DNA of 57,364 bases from Devosia sp. (GCF_014860165.1 NZ_JACZKG010000059.1:1-57364); one strand, 5' to 3'; shown: positions 33,318 through 42,855, numbered from the stretch's first letter. A program made the numbers and translations. Notes: a model not told the origin generated them from the sequence alone.

Positions 33318-33875
33318 ATGCAGACTGATCCGACCGAGAAGCGACTGCGGGCGCTGATGCTTGCTTCGCTGGACGGCGACGCCGCGGCCTATCGGTCGCT
33401 GCTGACCGAACTTGGTCGCCATCTGCGCCCGTATTTCACCCGGCGGCTCACCCCCGCCTTTGCATCGCACGCGGAGGACCTCGTGCAGGACACTCTGCTG
33501 GCCATTCACACCCGCCGCATGACCTATGATCGCAGCCGCCCCTTCACGGCCTGGCTGCATGCGGTGGCGCACCACAAATTCGTCGACCACGTCCGCCGCC
33601 AGTCGATCCGGCTCACCGTACCGCTCGAGGACGACGCCCCGATCTTTGCTCATGACGACAGCGCCGACGCCATCGCACGGCGCGATCTGAATGCCGTGCT
33701 TGAGGCCGTCCCGCCCCGCACCAGCGACCTGATCCGCCGCACCAGGGTGGATGGCGCCTCGGTGGCCGAGGCGGCCGCGGCCCATGGCATGACCGAGACG
33801 GCTGCCAAGGTCTCCATCCACCGCGGCCTCAAATCGTTGGCAGCGCGCTTTGCGGGGGGCCGAAATGACCGATGA
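33318..33875 (+). CDS. sigF: ECF sigma factor SigF
   Basis: A 185-residue ECF sigma factor. Region 2 is LRPYFTRRLTPAFASHAEDLVQDTLLAIHTRR...FTAWLHAVAHHKFVDHVRR. Region 4 is LNAVLEAVPPRTSDLIRRTRVDGASVAEAAAAHGMTETAAKVSIHRGLKSL. The start at 33318 is preferred, because an in-frame ATG at 33297 lies upstream of the -10 element of its own predicted promoter. It overlaps nrsF by 11 bases. Held by NrsF at the membrane, it should be freed by oxidants or heavy metals and turn on itself and the Met-rich/MsrP unit. Confidence 0.92.
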   Translation: MQTDPTEKRLRALMLASLDGDAAAYRSLLTELGRHLRPYFTRRLTPAFASHAEDLVQDTLLAIHTRRMTYDRSRPFTAWLHAVAHHKFVDHVRRQSIRLTVPLEDDAPIFAHDDSADAIARRDLNAVLEAVPPRTSDLIRRTRVDGASVAEAAAAHGMTETAAKVSIHRGLKSLAARFAGGRNDR

Positions 33876-34503
33876 GCTGATCGCGCGCCTCTCTTCCAAC
33901 CTCAACCGGGTGCCCCCTCAGGCCTTGCAGAACCGTCTGTGGATCGCCGTCGGGATAGGGCTGAGCGCTGCCCTGTTGCTCGCCTATCCCGTATTGCACT
34001 TGCTGCTCGACCGGCCCATGGGCGCCACCTGGGGCGGCATGATGTTCTGGGTCAAGGCGGGCTATACCATTGCTTTCGGCTTGCTCGGCTGCGCCGCGCT
34101 GCCAGTGCTTGCTCGGCCCGACGGGCGCATCCTCTGGCCCATGGCTTCCGCCGCCATCCTGTTGCTGGCTAGCCTGACTCTCGGCACCATGAGTTGGATG
34201 ACCACAGACTGGTCCATGTCCGAACTTATGGGCGCCACATCCATGGTTTGCCCGTGGCTGATCGTGCTGACGAGCACCCCCATACTGGCGGCGATGCTGG
34301 TTGCCCTGCGAGCCATGGCCCCACGCTCGTCAACCATGGCCGGCTTTGCTGCCGGGCTGTTGGCCGGCGGTTTTGGTGCGGCCATCTATTCGTTCTATTG
34401 CGGGGAAACCGGCATGATGTTCATGGCGGTCTGGTACTCGCTAGGCGTTGCGGCGACAGCTGCATTGGGAGCCCTGCTGGGTCGACCGCTGCTTCGGTGG
34501 TAA
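33865..34503 (+). CDS. nrsF: Membrane anti-sigma factor NrsF (DUF1109)
   Basis: A 212-residue protein with six predicted membrane helices after a short cytoplasmic N-terminus (MTDELIARLSSNLNRVPP). Two conserved cysteines are at C129 (TSMVCPW) and C179 (YSFYCGET), nearly the same positions as the two sensing cysteines reported for Caulobacter NrsF; a third is at C76. The family binds SigF and releases it on stress. The start at 33865 has a run of G before it and lies inside the sigF end, so translation is coupled and the stoichiometry set. Confidence 0.91.
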   Translation: MTDELIARLSSNLNRVPPQALQNRLWIAVGIGLSAALLLAYPVLHLLLDRPMGATWGGMMFWVKAGYTIAFGLLGCAALPVLARPDGRILWPMASAAILLLASLTLGTMSWMTTDWSMSELMGATSMVCPWLIVLTSTPILAAMLVALRAMAPRSSTMAGFAAGLLAGGFGAAIYSFYCGETGMMFMAVWYSLGVAATAALGALLGRPLLRW

Positions 34504-34547
34504 TTGGATCCCGAAGCCGCAGACACCCTCGGTTCCAAACGGTTGCG

Positions 34548-35195
34548 TCACTCTTCCCGTGCCGCCCAGTTCATGCCCCGCCGCATGATCGTGGCCATTT
34601 CCAGCACATCGAACTCCTTGGCCTGGTGCCCCAGCGTCGAGTGAAACACCCGGCCCTTGCCATGCATGCGCTTCCACACCACGGGCATCTTCACGCCGGC
34701 AATCCACGGCGCATGCTCGCCGCTGAATGTCGTCGTCGCCAGCACGTGGTTGGCGGGGTCGACATGCATGTAATACTGCTCGGACGTGTAGCGAAACGAC
34801 TTGATCCCCGCCATGATGGGGTCGAGCGGATCGGCAACGTCCACCGTATAGTCGATGATATTGCCCGGATGGGCCACCCACTGGCCGCCGACCATGAATT
34901 GATAGTCCACCGCGTCGCGGAAAGCGTCGCTCATGCCGCCATGATGACCCGCCAGTCCCACACCGCCCTCGACCGCCTTGGTCAGGTTCTCCACCTCCGC
35001 CTTCTCGATCTTACTCATCGTGAAGATGGGGATGATCAGGCTCAACTCATGGATGGACGGATCGGCGAAAGCGCTGGTTTCGGTGGCCATGCGCACCGAA
35101 AATCCGTCCTCGTGCAGCCATCGGCGATAGATGGCGGCACATTCCTCCGGGTCATGCCCGGACCAGCCGCCATAGACGATCAATGCGCTTTTCAT
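34548..35195 (-). CDS. ThuA domain protein (paralogue outside the thu operon)
   Basis: A 215-residue class-I glutamine-amidotransferase-like ThuA protein: ALIVYGGWSGHDPEECA at the N-terminus, LIIPIFTMSKIEKAEV, GGVGLAGHHGGMSDAF (the position of the usual nucleophile elbow), and PVVWKRMHGKGRVFHSTLGH near the C-terminus. ThuA proteins act in 3-keto-sugar metabolism in rhizobia. A second ThuA (40015) sits in a full thu operon, so this copy is probably for another glycoside. It stands alone, convergent with nrsF, without a dehydrogenase next to it. Confidence 0.88.
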   Translation of the reverse strand: MKSALIVYGGWSGHDPEECAAIYRRWLHEDGFSVRMATETSAFADPSIHELSLIIPIFTMSKIEKAEVENLTKAVEGGVGLAGHHGGMSDAFRDAVDYQFMVGGQWVAHPGNIIDYTVDVADPLDPIMAGIKSFRYTSEQYYMHVDPANHVLATTTFSGEHAPWIAGVKMPVVWKRMHGKGRVFHSTLGHQAKEFDVLEMATIMRRGMNWAAREE

Positions 35196-35244
35196 GCCGC
35201 AAACTCCGCAAACCAAACGGCGCGGAGATTACCTGACTGAACCG

Positions 35245-35280
35245 CTAATGAAACCCCGGCATCACGCCGGAACGACAATG
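35245..35280. repeat. Partial palindromic repeat overlapping the GtrA gene end
   Basis: GAAACCCCGGCATCACGCCGGAACGAC is a variant of the GTCATTCCGGC...GCCGGAATCC repeat also seen at 50500. It includes the GtrA stop codon, so the last residues (VVPA) are encoded by the repeat. Confidence 0.6.
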
Positions 35281-35723
35281 CCCCATTGCGCGCGGGCAAA
35301 GGCCCAGCTGCGCAACACCATGAAATTGACGCCTGATGTCAGGGCGATGACGATCATAGAGGCCACCACCGTCGGCACGGCCAGCATGCCGTGGACCACG
35401 AAGGAAAACAGCGCCGCCAGCAGCAGCGCCATGCCCTGCACTGCCATGTAGCGCGGCAGCGCATGGCTGTGGGGCGCGTCGGAATCGAACGAATAGCGCC
35501 GGTGCATGGTGTAGACCGGCACGATCAGCGCGGCATAGCACGCCGCATTGACCAGCCAGTCGGCCACACCCGTATCGAGCCAGATCATCGCCGTCGACAG
35601 CACCACGAAGGCCGCCGCGCCGGCAGCACCAATGGTGATGAAGGCGATGAGCCCGCCAAACAGCGGCGCTCTCGACCGCGATGGGGTCACGTCACGCATC
35701 AGGCTCTGCAGGGCTGCGCTCAT
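35262..35723 (-). CDS. GtrA family membrane protein
   Basis: A 153-residue protein with four predicted helices: GGLIAFITIGAAGAAAFVVLSTAMIW, WLVNAACYAALIVPVYTMHRRYSF, YMAVQGMALLLAALFSFVVHGM and VVASMIVIALTSGVNFMVLRSWAF. The HRRYSF after helix 2 and NF-LRSWAF at the end are typical of GtrA flippase-like proteins, which help move lipid-linked sugars across the membrane. ATG 35723 is chosen; ATG 35699 is also possible. No glycosyltransferase lies next to it. Confidence 0.85.
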   Translation of the reverse strand: MSAALQSLMRDVTPSRSRAPLFGGLIAFITIGAAGAAAFVVLSTAMIWLDTGVADWLVNAACYAALIVPVYTMHRRYSFDSDAPHSHALPRYMAVQGMALLLAALFSFVVHGMLAVPTVVASMIVIALTSGVNFMVLRSWAFARAQWGIVVPA

Positions 35724-36033
35724 GATCGGCCTGGTCCTTGTCGTCTGGCGGGTCCACGCGAAGACTATCGTCTCCGGCCTTTCCCGTCGGTTTATCCATG
35801 CCGCCACGCCTCGCTGTTTTGCGTCATGGTTGACCGATGTTGAACCCCCATTGCTGCATGCGGCCCATGAACGCAGCGTGACCGCGTGAAAATTGACCAA
35901 AAGGTCCACTTTTCACTGTCACAAAAGACTGGTTAACTCATGGCACTGCCCTGGCCGAAGCGCGGGACCGTCTATCTGGACGCCCGACATCAGCAAGGCC
36001 CGGACTGCCAAAAGCAAACAAAGGGATACAGGG
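35724..36033. other. Divergent gap between GtrA and 5'-nucleotidase genes
   Basis: 310 bases that must contain both promoters. Besides the palindrome at 35893 it has TCACTGTCACAAAAG just after it (35913-35927), sharing ACTGTCACAA with two direct copies upstream of the ABC importer at 52056. No convincing small gene is present; the frame that runs in from 35893 lacks a ribosome site and family-like sequence. Confidence 0.5.
35893..35908. promoter_or_regulatory. RutR-box-like palindrome upstream of the 5'-nucleotidase gene
   Basis: TTGACCAAAAGGTCCA matches the RutR consensus TTGACCANNTGGTCAA except at two positions. It lies 125 bases before the nucleotidase ATG. It is similar to sites at 17730 (purine cluster) and 52039 (ABC importer). 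Confidence 0.45.
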
Positions 36034-37638
36034 ATGAAACGATTGCTTCTCGGCGCTACGGCGCTCACCCTCTGCGCCGGATTTTCGGGCGCCGCCTATG
36101 CGGATTTCACGCTCAACATCCTGCACATCAACGACTTTCACTCCCGCTTCGATCCGATCACCGGCAGCGATTCCAACTGCAACGCCGAGGATGATGCTGC
36201 CGGCGAGTGCTTCGGCGGCATTGCTCGCCTCAAGACCATCATTGATGATACCCGCGCCAAATATGCCGATGGCAATTCGCTGCTGCTCTCGGCCGGCGAC
36301 AATTTCCAGGGCTCGCTCTACTACACCACCTACAAATCCAAGGTGGTCTCCGACTTCTTCAACCAGATGGGCTTTGACGTGGTCGCCACCGGCAACCACG
36401 AATTCGATGACGGCCCGGAAGAGTTCATGAAGTTCATCGAGGCGGCCGAATTCCCCATTATCGGCGGCAATTTCGACGTCACGCGCGATGAGAACCTGCG
36501 CGGCAAGATCAAGGGCTCCTTCGTCATTGAAGTCGGCGGCGAAAAGATCGGCATCATCGGCGCCACCACCGAAGACACGCCCGAAATCGCCTCGCCCGGT
36601 GCCAATGTCGAGTTCACCGATGTCATCCAGTATGTGCGCGGCGCCTCCGAAGCGCTCGACGCCGCTGGCGTCAACAAGATCATCCTGCTCAGCCATATCG
36701 GCTACACCGTCGACATGGACGTAGCCGCGGCCCTGCCGCTGGTCGACGTCATCGTGGGCGGACACAGCCATACCCTGCTGTCCAACACCGCCGAAGGCGC
36801 CGCCGGCCCCTACCCGACCATGGTCAAGAACCCCGATGGCGTCGAAGTGCCGGTCGTTCAGGCCAATCAATATGGCAAGTATCTGGGCGACATCGCCATC
36901 ACCTGGGATGACAATGGCGTCGTCACCAAGGCCGAGGGCGAGCCCTTCCTGATCGACGCCTCGGTCATCGGCAACGAGGACTTCAAGGGCCAGCTCGCCG
37001 AACTGGCTGCCCCCATCGCTGAAGCCATGGGCGTCGTCATCGGCACCACCACGGCCGCCATCGATGGCGCCCGCGAAACCTGCCGCGCCGTTGAATGCCA
37101 GATGGGCAACCTCGTCGCCGAGGCCATGCTCGACCGCGTCAAGGACCAGGGCGTCACCATTGCCATCCAGAATGGCGGCGGTCTGCGTGCCTCGATCGAC
37201 GCCGGTGAAATCACCGTCGGCGAGGTCATCACCGTGCTGCCCTTCTCCAACACGCTCGCCACTGTCGACCTGACCGGTGCCGACGTCATCGAGGCGCTCG
37301 AAAATGGCGTCAGCGATATCGAGAATGCCGCCGGCCGCTTCCCGCAGGTTGCCGGGCTCAAATACAGCTACACCCTGGCCAAGCCGGCTGGTGAGCGCAT
37401 CAGCGACGTGATGGTCGGCTCCGGCGACAGCTGGGCTCCGATCGATGAAGCCGCGACCTACACCATCGTCACCAACAACTACATGCGTGGCGGCGGCGAC
37501 GGCTATGGCACCTTCGCCGAGGGCGACAACGCCTACGATTTCGGCCCGCCCCTGGAGCAGGTGCTGGCCGACTTCATCGCCAAGCAGGGCGGCGAATACA
37601 CGCCCTTCACCGACGGCCGCATCACCGTCATCGAGTAA
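36034..37638 (+). CDS. Periplasmic bifunctional metallophosphatase/5'-nucleotidase (UshA-like)
   Basis: A 534-residue secreted enzyme with a signal peptide ending AAYA (about residue 22). The N-terminal calcineurin-like domain has NILHINDFHSRFDP, SAGDNFQGS, ATGNHEFDDG and VGGHSHTLLSN, which bind two metals. The C-terminal 5'-nucleotidase domain has NGGGLRASIDAGEITVGEVITVLPFSNTL and MRGGGDGYGTF. It releases phosphate and nucleosides from nucleotides outside the cytoplasm; the nucleosides could enter by the BMP importer. The start follows AGGG. A strong terminator comes directly after, so it is a single-gene unit. Confidence 0.94.
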   Translation: MKRLLLGATALTLCAGFSGAAYADFTLNILHINDFHSRFDPITGSDSNCNAEDDAAGECFGGIARLKTIIDDTRAKYADGNSLLLSAGDNFQGSLYYTTYKSKVVSDFFNQMGFDVVATGNHEFDDGPEEFMKFIEAAEFPIIGGNFDVTRDENLRGKIKGSFVIEVGGEKIGIIGATTEDTPEIASPGANVEFTDVIQYVRGASEALDAAGVNKIILLSHIGYTVDMDVAAALPLVDVIVGGHSHTLLSNTAEGAAGPYPTMVKNPDGVEVPVVQANQYGKYLGDIAITWDDNGVVTKAEGEPFLIDASVIGNEDFKGQLAELAAPIAEAMGVVIGTTTAAIDGARETCRAVECQMGNLVAEAMLDRVKDQGVTIAIQNGGGLRASIDAGEITVGEVITVLPFSNTLATVDLTGADVIEALENGVSDIENAAGRFPQVAGLKYSYTLAKPAGERISDVMVGSGDSWAPIDEAATYTIVTNNYMRGGGDGYGTFAEGDNAYDFGPPLEQVLADFIAKQGGEYTPFTDGRITVIE

Positions 37639-37658
37639 GGCCTAGCCTGTGAAACGCG

Positions 37659-37685
37659 AAGGGCGCCCAATGGGCGCCCTTTTTT
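37659..37685 (+). terminator. Rho-independent terminator of the 5'-nucleotidase gene
   Basis: A perfect stem of 10 bp (AAGGGCGCCC / GGGCGCCCTT) with a 3-base loop is followed by a run of T. It also lies just past the stop of the convergent GlsB-type gene. Confidence 0.9.
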
Positions 37686-37701
37686 CATTCTGGCCGGGTA
37701 C

Positions 37702-37953
37702 TCAGGTTCTGCGGGCGATCTGGTTCCAGGCCAGCAGGATGATCACCGCACCCACGACAGCGCCGATGAAGTTGGCCCCATCATTGGGCCCGTACCAGCC
37801 GATAGCCTGGCCCAACCATGTGGCCAGCACCGAGCCGATAATGCCCAGGACGGTGGTCAGGATGAATCCGGCAGGCTTCTTGTCGCCCGGCGTGATCCAT
37901 TTGGCGATCAGTCCCGCCAGAAATCCGATGATGATGGCCCAGATAATACCCAT
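37702..37953 (-). CDS. GlsB/YeaQ/YmgE family stress membrane protein
   Basis: An 83-residue protein with three helices: MGIIWAIIIGFLAGLIAKWITPGD, GFILTTVLGIIGSVLATWLGQAIGWY and NFIGAVVGAVIILLAWNQIARR. The Gly-rich helices and the ITPG-K-P-G-F loop are typical of this 'transglycosylase-associated' family of unknown biochemical function, often induced by stress or in stationary phase. The start at 37953 has AAGGAG at good spacing. Confidence 0.92.
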   Translation of the reverse strand: MGIIWAIIIGFLAGLIAKWITPGDKKPAGFILTTVLGIIGSVLATWLGQAIGWYGPNDGANFIGAVVGAVIILLAWNQIARRT

Positions 37954-38213
37954 TACGACGCTCCTTGTGTCCGTATCAGGATAAGTCGGCAACGCTGTAT
38001 CGGGTTGCAAGACCCATAGGCGCCGACGCCGGTTTTCAGGAGTTTGCCGCGGCAAAAGCCATCGCAGAGCGACCGTCGTTGCTACATCGCAACATGGCAA
38101 AGACCGGTGCCGCGCAGCCCGGATTGTGATCAGTTTTTGTGCAACTCATCCCCGGCGGGCTCGTTAAGGCGCTGTTCAAGTGGGGGGCACAATCCCACTG
38201 AGGAGTACAAGAT

Positions 38214-38717
38214 ATGAAGAAGACCATTATTGCCACCACCATCGCAACCCTGCTTGCGGCGACCTCCCTGCCGGCCTTGGCACAGGATGCAGGCGTCCAG
38301 GTTGATACCGGCGCCGGCGTCACCGTCGACACCCCGGCCGTGGATGCGGCCGTCGGTGCTGATGCCAATGCGAACGCCAATGCCAATGCCGGCGGCATGT
38401 CCGACAACACCTATGGCTCGGTTGTCTCGTCGATCCAGGGCTCGGCTGATGTCGATCTGTCGACCGTGACCGATGAGTCCAAGGTCACCATCGTGCTGCT
38501 GTCGTCGCTGCAGGGCGATGCGGCCACCGAGGCCGCCGCGCTCGATGAGGCGCTGTCCGCCAATGCCGATGGCATGACCACGCTGCACACCAATATCGAT
38601 GGCAATGCGACCATCAAGGCCAAGCTCGAGGCCGAAGGCCACGCCACCAGCGACGTGGTTGCCGTCAAGAGCAATGCCGATGGCTCCGTCATCGTCTATG
38701 TCGACGACCGCGCCTGA
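38214..38717 (+). CDS. Secreted hypothetical protein, Ala/Asp-rich
   Basis: A 167-residue protein with a clear signal peptide (MKKTIIATTIATLLAATSLPALAQ). Then comes a low-complexity Ala/Asp/Val/Asn segment with an NANANANA run, and a globular C-terminal part (SVVSSIQGSADVDLSTVTDESKVTIVLLSSLQGD ... VVAVKSNADGSVIVYVDDRA). The start follows GAGGAG. It has its own terminator, so it is a single-gene unit. I do not recognise the family; similar small exported proteins are common in Devosia-like genomes. Confidence 0.8.
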   Translation: MKKTIIATTIATLLAATSLPALAQDAGVQVDTGAGVTVDTPAVDAAVGADANANANANAGGMSDNTYGSVVSSIQGSADVDLSTVTDESKVTIVLLSSLQGDAATEAAALDEALSANADGMTTLHTNIDGNATIKAKLEAEGHATSDVVAVKSNADGSVIVYVDDRA

Positions 38718-38734
38718 TCTCTGGCGCGAACGAG

Positions 38735-38763
38735 AAACCCCGGCCTTGCAGCCGGGGTTTTTT
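38735..38763. terminator. Bidirectional Rho-independent terminator
   Basis: AAACCCCGGC / GCCGGGGTTT form a 10-bp stem with a 6-base loop and T run on the plus side. On the minus side TTTC follows the stem, so it may also end the thu operon, whose last stop is at 38786. Confidence 0.85.
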
Positions 38764-38785
38764 CATGTCGATTGCGTCTGGCGGC

Positions 38786-39829
38786 TCAGACCTTGTGCTC
38801 GGTCCGGTCGCGATCGGTTACCGTCGCCAGGTCCAGCACCTTCTGGATATTGGTTGCGTGGCGGAAGCTCGGCTCCTGGTTGTGGCCCGACCGCACCGCC
38901 TCGACGAAGCGCATGTAGTTGGTCGGCACCGGATCGACCGCCACTTCGGTCCAGGTCCCCGTCTCCGCATCCGCGCCCAGGCAGGTGAAAAGCTTGGACC
39001 AGTCGTGCCGGTGCTGCACTTCGACGGAGCCCAGTTCGCCATAGACGCGCAGGCGCAGCTCGTTGAAATGCCCGGTCGCCCAGCGCGTCGCGTGGATCAC
39101 GCCCAGCGCGCCATTCTCCAGCTGCGCCGTCATGGCAAAGCTGTCATTGGCATCCAGGTCATACTCGCCGATCCGATTGTTCTCGGCCTTCTCGAACGTC
39201 TCCAGCCGGCAGAACACCCTCGAGAAATCGCTGCCAGCGCCATAGGCCGCGAAATCGAGGATATGCACCCCGATATCGCCCAGCACGCCATTGGAGCCGT
39301 GCTTCTTGCTCAGGCGCCACAGCCACTGGCTTTCCGTGCGCCAGTCGCCCCAGGCCTTGCTCACCAGCCAGCTCTGCAGGTAGCTAGCCTCGAAATGCTT
39401 GACCCTGCCCACAGCGCCAGACTGTACGATCTCGCGCATCTTCTGCAATTGGCTGACATTGCGGTAGGTGAGATTGACCATGTTGATGAGCCCAGCCTGT
39501 TCGGCAGTCTCGGTCATTTCCATCGCTTTGGCATGGTCGGTCGCCAGCGGTTTTTCGCAGAATACGTGCTTGCCCGCCTTCAGCGCCGCCATCGTCGTCG
39601 GATGATGCACGCTGTCGGGCGTCACATTGGCCACTGCATCAAACTGGCCCCAGGCCAGGGCCGCATCCAGCGACCCGAACCCGCGCTCGATATTATGTGT
39701 CGTGCAGAACGCCTCGACCCGCGCCGGGTCGACGTCGACGCCGCCGGCCAGGGTCACGCCCTCGATCGCCGCAAAATGCTTGGCATGCTGATTGGCCATG
39801 CCGCCGGTACCCAGAATGAGGATACGCAT
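38786..39829 (-). CDS. thuB: Gfo/Idh/MocA oxidoreductase ThuB
   Basis: A 347-residue NAD(P)-dependent dehydrogenase. The N-terminal Rossmann fold has ILILGTGGMANQHAKHF, and CEKPLATD (about 96) holds the conserved EKP Lys. The C-terminal domain has GDIGVHILDFAAYG with the active-site-type Asp and His. In Sinorhizobium and Agrobacterium ThuB oxidises trehalose and related disaccharides to 3-keto forms together with ThuA. It is the last gene of thuEFGKAB here. A palindromic repeat separates it from thuA by 185 bases. Confidence 0.9.
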   Translation of the reverse strand: MRILILGTGGMANQHAKHFAAIEGVTLAGGVDVDPARVEAFCTTHNIERGFGSLDAALAWGQFDAVANVTPDSVHHPTTMAALKAGKHVFCEKPLATDHAKAMEMTETAEQAGLINMVNLTYRNVSQLQKMREIVQSGAVGRVKHFEASYLQSWLVSKAWGDWRTESQWLWRLSKKHGSNGVLGDIGVHILDFAAYGAGSDFSRVFCRLETFEKAENNRIGEYDLDANDSFAMTAQLENGALGVIHATRWATGHFNELRLRVYGELGSVEVQHRHDWSKLFTCLGADAETGTWTEVAVDPVPTNYMRFVEAVRSGHNQEPSFRHATNIQKVLDLATVTDRDRTEHKV

Positions 39830-39892
39830 AATCTATGTCCTAGGCGGCACCCGTTTGGTCCGCAAATTCGTGGTCAGGCTCTCGTTATCAGT

Positions 39893-39980
39893 AGACCTCA
39901 TCCTGAGCCTGTCGAAGGACGAGGTCGTGGCAGGCGCCGTGTGCCCGACCTCGTGGTTCGACAAGCTCACCATGAGGTCT
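39893..39980. repeat. Palindromic repeat between thuA and thuB
   Basis: AGACCTCAT and ATGAGGTCT are the outer arms; CCTGAGCCTGTCGAAGGACGAGG pairs imperfectly with CCTCGTGGTTCGACAAGCTCACC. Its left half repeats the element at 22924, and its right half is related to 24575-24605. Confidence 0.8.
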
Positions 39981-40014
39981 GAAGGAAGGAAGTCGGCGCC
40001 CGCTTAGCGTATCC

Positions 40015-40797
40015 CTACCGGAAGCCTTCTTCCCGGCCGTGATGCAGCTTCGGGCCGCGTTCCACCAGCGGCTCGATCGACTCTTCCACCGGCGTATTGG
40101 GCGCCTCGAGCAGTTCGGGATGCTGGTTGGCATTGTAGGCCCAGTTGACCGCATTGCGCAGCACTAGGCCGACCGTATCGTCGTGATAGGTCGGGTAAGT
40201 CTCGTGGCCCGGGCGGAAGTAGAAGATGTTGCCCGCGCCGCGCCGATAGGTCAGCCCGCTGCGGAACACTTCGCCGCCCTGGAACCAGCTGACGAACACC
40301 GTTTCCAGCGGCTCGGGAACGGAGAAGGGTTCGCCATACATCTCTTCCATTTCGAGTTCGAAATAGGCCGGCAGGCCCTTGGCGATCGGATGGCCCGGAT
40401 TGGTGACCCAGAGGCGCTCGCGCTCGCCGGCCTCGCGCCAGTGCAGCGCGCAGGGCGACCCCATCAGGCGCTTGAATATCTTTGAGAAGTGCCCCGAATG
40501 AAGCACGATCAGACCCATGCCTTCCCAGACGCGCTTGGCGATACGCTCGACGATCTCGTCCTCGACCTGGCCATGGGCGGCATGGCCCCACCAGACCAGC
40601 ACGTCGGTATTGGCGAGCGCCTCGACGGTGCAGCCATGCTCGGGCTCCTGCAGCGTCGTGGTCTTGGTCACGATGTTGCTGTCCTTGGCCAGCAGGCTCG
40701 CAATCTGGTTGTGCATGCCGGTGGGATAATTGTCGGCGACGATCTTGTTCTTCTGCTCGTGGACGTTTTCGCCCCAGATCAGGGTACGGATCGGCAT
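40015..40797 (-). CDS. thuA: ThuA, trehalose utilisation protein
   Basis: A 260-residue ThuA-family protein: [61 protein letters not shown] (the position of the amidotransferase-like elbow, with Ser rather than Cys), [23 protein letters not shown] and [15 protein letters not shown]. With ThuB it acts on 3-keto derivatives of trehalose-like disaccharides in rhizobia. The start at 40797 is chosen on family fit. The gap to thuK holds a palindromic repeat. Confidence 0.92.
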   Translation of the reverse strand: MPIRTLIWGENVHEQKNKIVADNYPTGMHNQIASLLAKDSNIVTKTTTLQEPEHGCTVEALANTDVLVWWGHAAHGQVEDEIVERIAKRVWEGMGLIVLHSGHFSKIFKRLMGSPCALHWREAGERERLWVTNPGHPIAKGLPAYFELEMEEMYGEPFSVPEPLETVFVSWFQGGEVFRSGLTYRRGAGNIFYFRPGHETYPTYHDDTVGLVLRNAVNWAYNANQHPELLEAPNTPVEESIEPLVERGPKLHHGREEGFR

Positions 40798-40854
40798 TTT
40801 CAGGCTCCTGGGTTGACTGGCCAAGTGGGGAGGCACCGGCCATTCCGTTGTTCT

Positions 40855-40925
40855 CTGCAGTATTCCCGCGCCTGCGGGAATCCCCCAATCCTCAGGGAGA
40901 TTTCCGCGCGCGCGGGAATGACGCA
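40855..40925. repeat. Palindromic repeat between thuK and thuA
   Basis: ATTCCCGCGCCTGCGGGAAT is a hairpin, followed by TTTCCGCGCGCGCGGGAAT, a second related hairpin. Both resemble common REP-like units with the theme ATTCCCGC...GCGGGAATGAC. Confidence 0.7.
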
Positions 40926-40975
40926 GTGGTTGATCTCGGTGACGGCTATGTGGCCGTCACCAAAAGTGTGATCGC

Positions 40976-41983
40976 TCAGCGGATCGGCTTGCCGGCCGCA
41001 TCGAAGCGATGAACCTTGTCCGGCATCGGCGCGATATGCACCGTGTCGCCGCTCTTGTAGTTATTGGCGCCGTCGAGGCGAACCACCACCGGCTCCTCGG
41101 TGCCCATCTCCAGATAGACATAGGAGTCCGCGCCCAGGTTTTCGGTATGGATCACCGTACCCGTCCAGGTGCCGTTGCCCGGCACGATGTTGATATGCTC
41201 GCCGCGTATGCCGACCGTATCGGCATTGAACGCCTTGGCCTTCTCGCCGGAAATGAAGTTCATCTTCGGCGACCCAATGAAGCCGGCCACGAACACCGAA
41301 TTGGGGTGCTCATAGAGCTCCATGGGCGTCCCCACCTGCTCGACCAGGCCATCGCGCAGCACGCAGATGCGATCGGCCAGGGTCATGGCTTCGACCTGGT
41401 CATGCGTCACATAGACCATGGTCACGTTGTCCATGCTCTCATGCAGCTTGGCGATCTCGATGCGGGTCGCCACGCGCAAAGCCGCGTCGAGGTTCGACAG
41501 CGGCTCGTCGAACAGGAACACCTTGGGGTCGCGGGTGATGGCGCGGCCGATAGCCACGCGCTGCCGCTGGCCGCCCGAAAGCTGCTTGGGTAGGCGGTCG
41601 AGATACTGCCGGATCTGCAGCATGTCGGCGGCCTTCTCGACCCGCTTCTGGATCTCGTCCTTCGAATGCCCCTTTTCGAGGGTCAGCCCGAAAGCCATGT
41701 TCTCATAGACCGTCATATGCGGATAAAGCGCATAGGACTGGAACACCATGGCGATACCGCGCTTGGATGGCGCCAACGCGTTGACGACCTTGCCGTCGAA
41801 CAGCATCTCGCCCGAGGTGATATCCTCCAACCCCGAGATCAGCCGCAGCAGCGTGGACTTCCCGCAGCCCGATGGCCCCACGAACACCATGAACTCGCCC
41901 TTGCGGACTTCGAGGTCGACCCCCTTGATCACTTCGACGGCGCCGAAGGCCTTGCGAATATTGCGAAGCTCGATGCTTGCCAT
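40976..41983 (-). CDS. thuK: ABC transporter ATP-binding protein ThuK
   Basis: A 335-residue MalK/UgpC-type ATPase with Walker A GPSGCGKST (about 37), Q-loop FQSYALYPHMTV, signature LSGGQRQRVA, Walker B VFLFDEPLSNLD, switch His in VYVTHDQ, and a C-terminal regulatory OB domain (VGIRGEHINIVPG). It powers uptake of trehalose/maltose-like disaccharides through ThuFG. The start at 41983 (MASIELRN) fits the family; the open frame upstream lies inside thuG. The stop of thuG is 11 bases upstream. Confidence 0.94.
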   Translation of the reverse strand: MASIELRNIRKAFGAVEVIKGVDLEVRKGEFMVFVGPSGCGKSTLLRLISGLEDITSGEMLFDGKVVNALAPSKRGIAMVFQSYALYPHMTVYENMAFGLTLEKGHSKDEIQKRVEKAADMLQIRQYLDRLPKQLSGGQRQRVAIGRAITRDPKVFLFDEPLSNLDAALRVATRIEIAKLHESMDNVTMVYVTHDQVEAMTLADRICVLRDGLVEQVGTPMELYEHPNSVFVAGFIGSPKMNFISGEKAKAFNADTVGIRGEHINIVPGNGTWTGTVIHTENLGADSYVYLEMGTEEPVVVRLDGANNYKSGDTVHIAPMPDKVHRFDAAGKPIR

Positions 41984-41994
41984 TTCTATGCTCC

Positions 41995-42854
<860 letters not shown>

Positions 42855-42855
<1 letters not shown>

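Noticed and set aside
35909..36033. N-terminal extension of the 5'-nucleotidase back to 35893
   Set aside because: It would put about 47 polar residues before a normal signal peptide; ATG 36034 has a ribosome site and starts the signal peptide directly.
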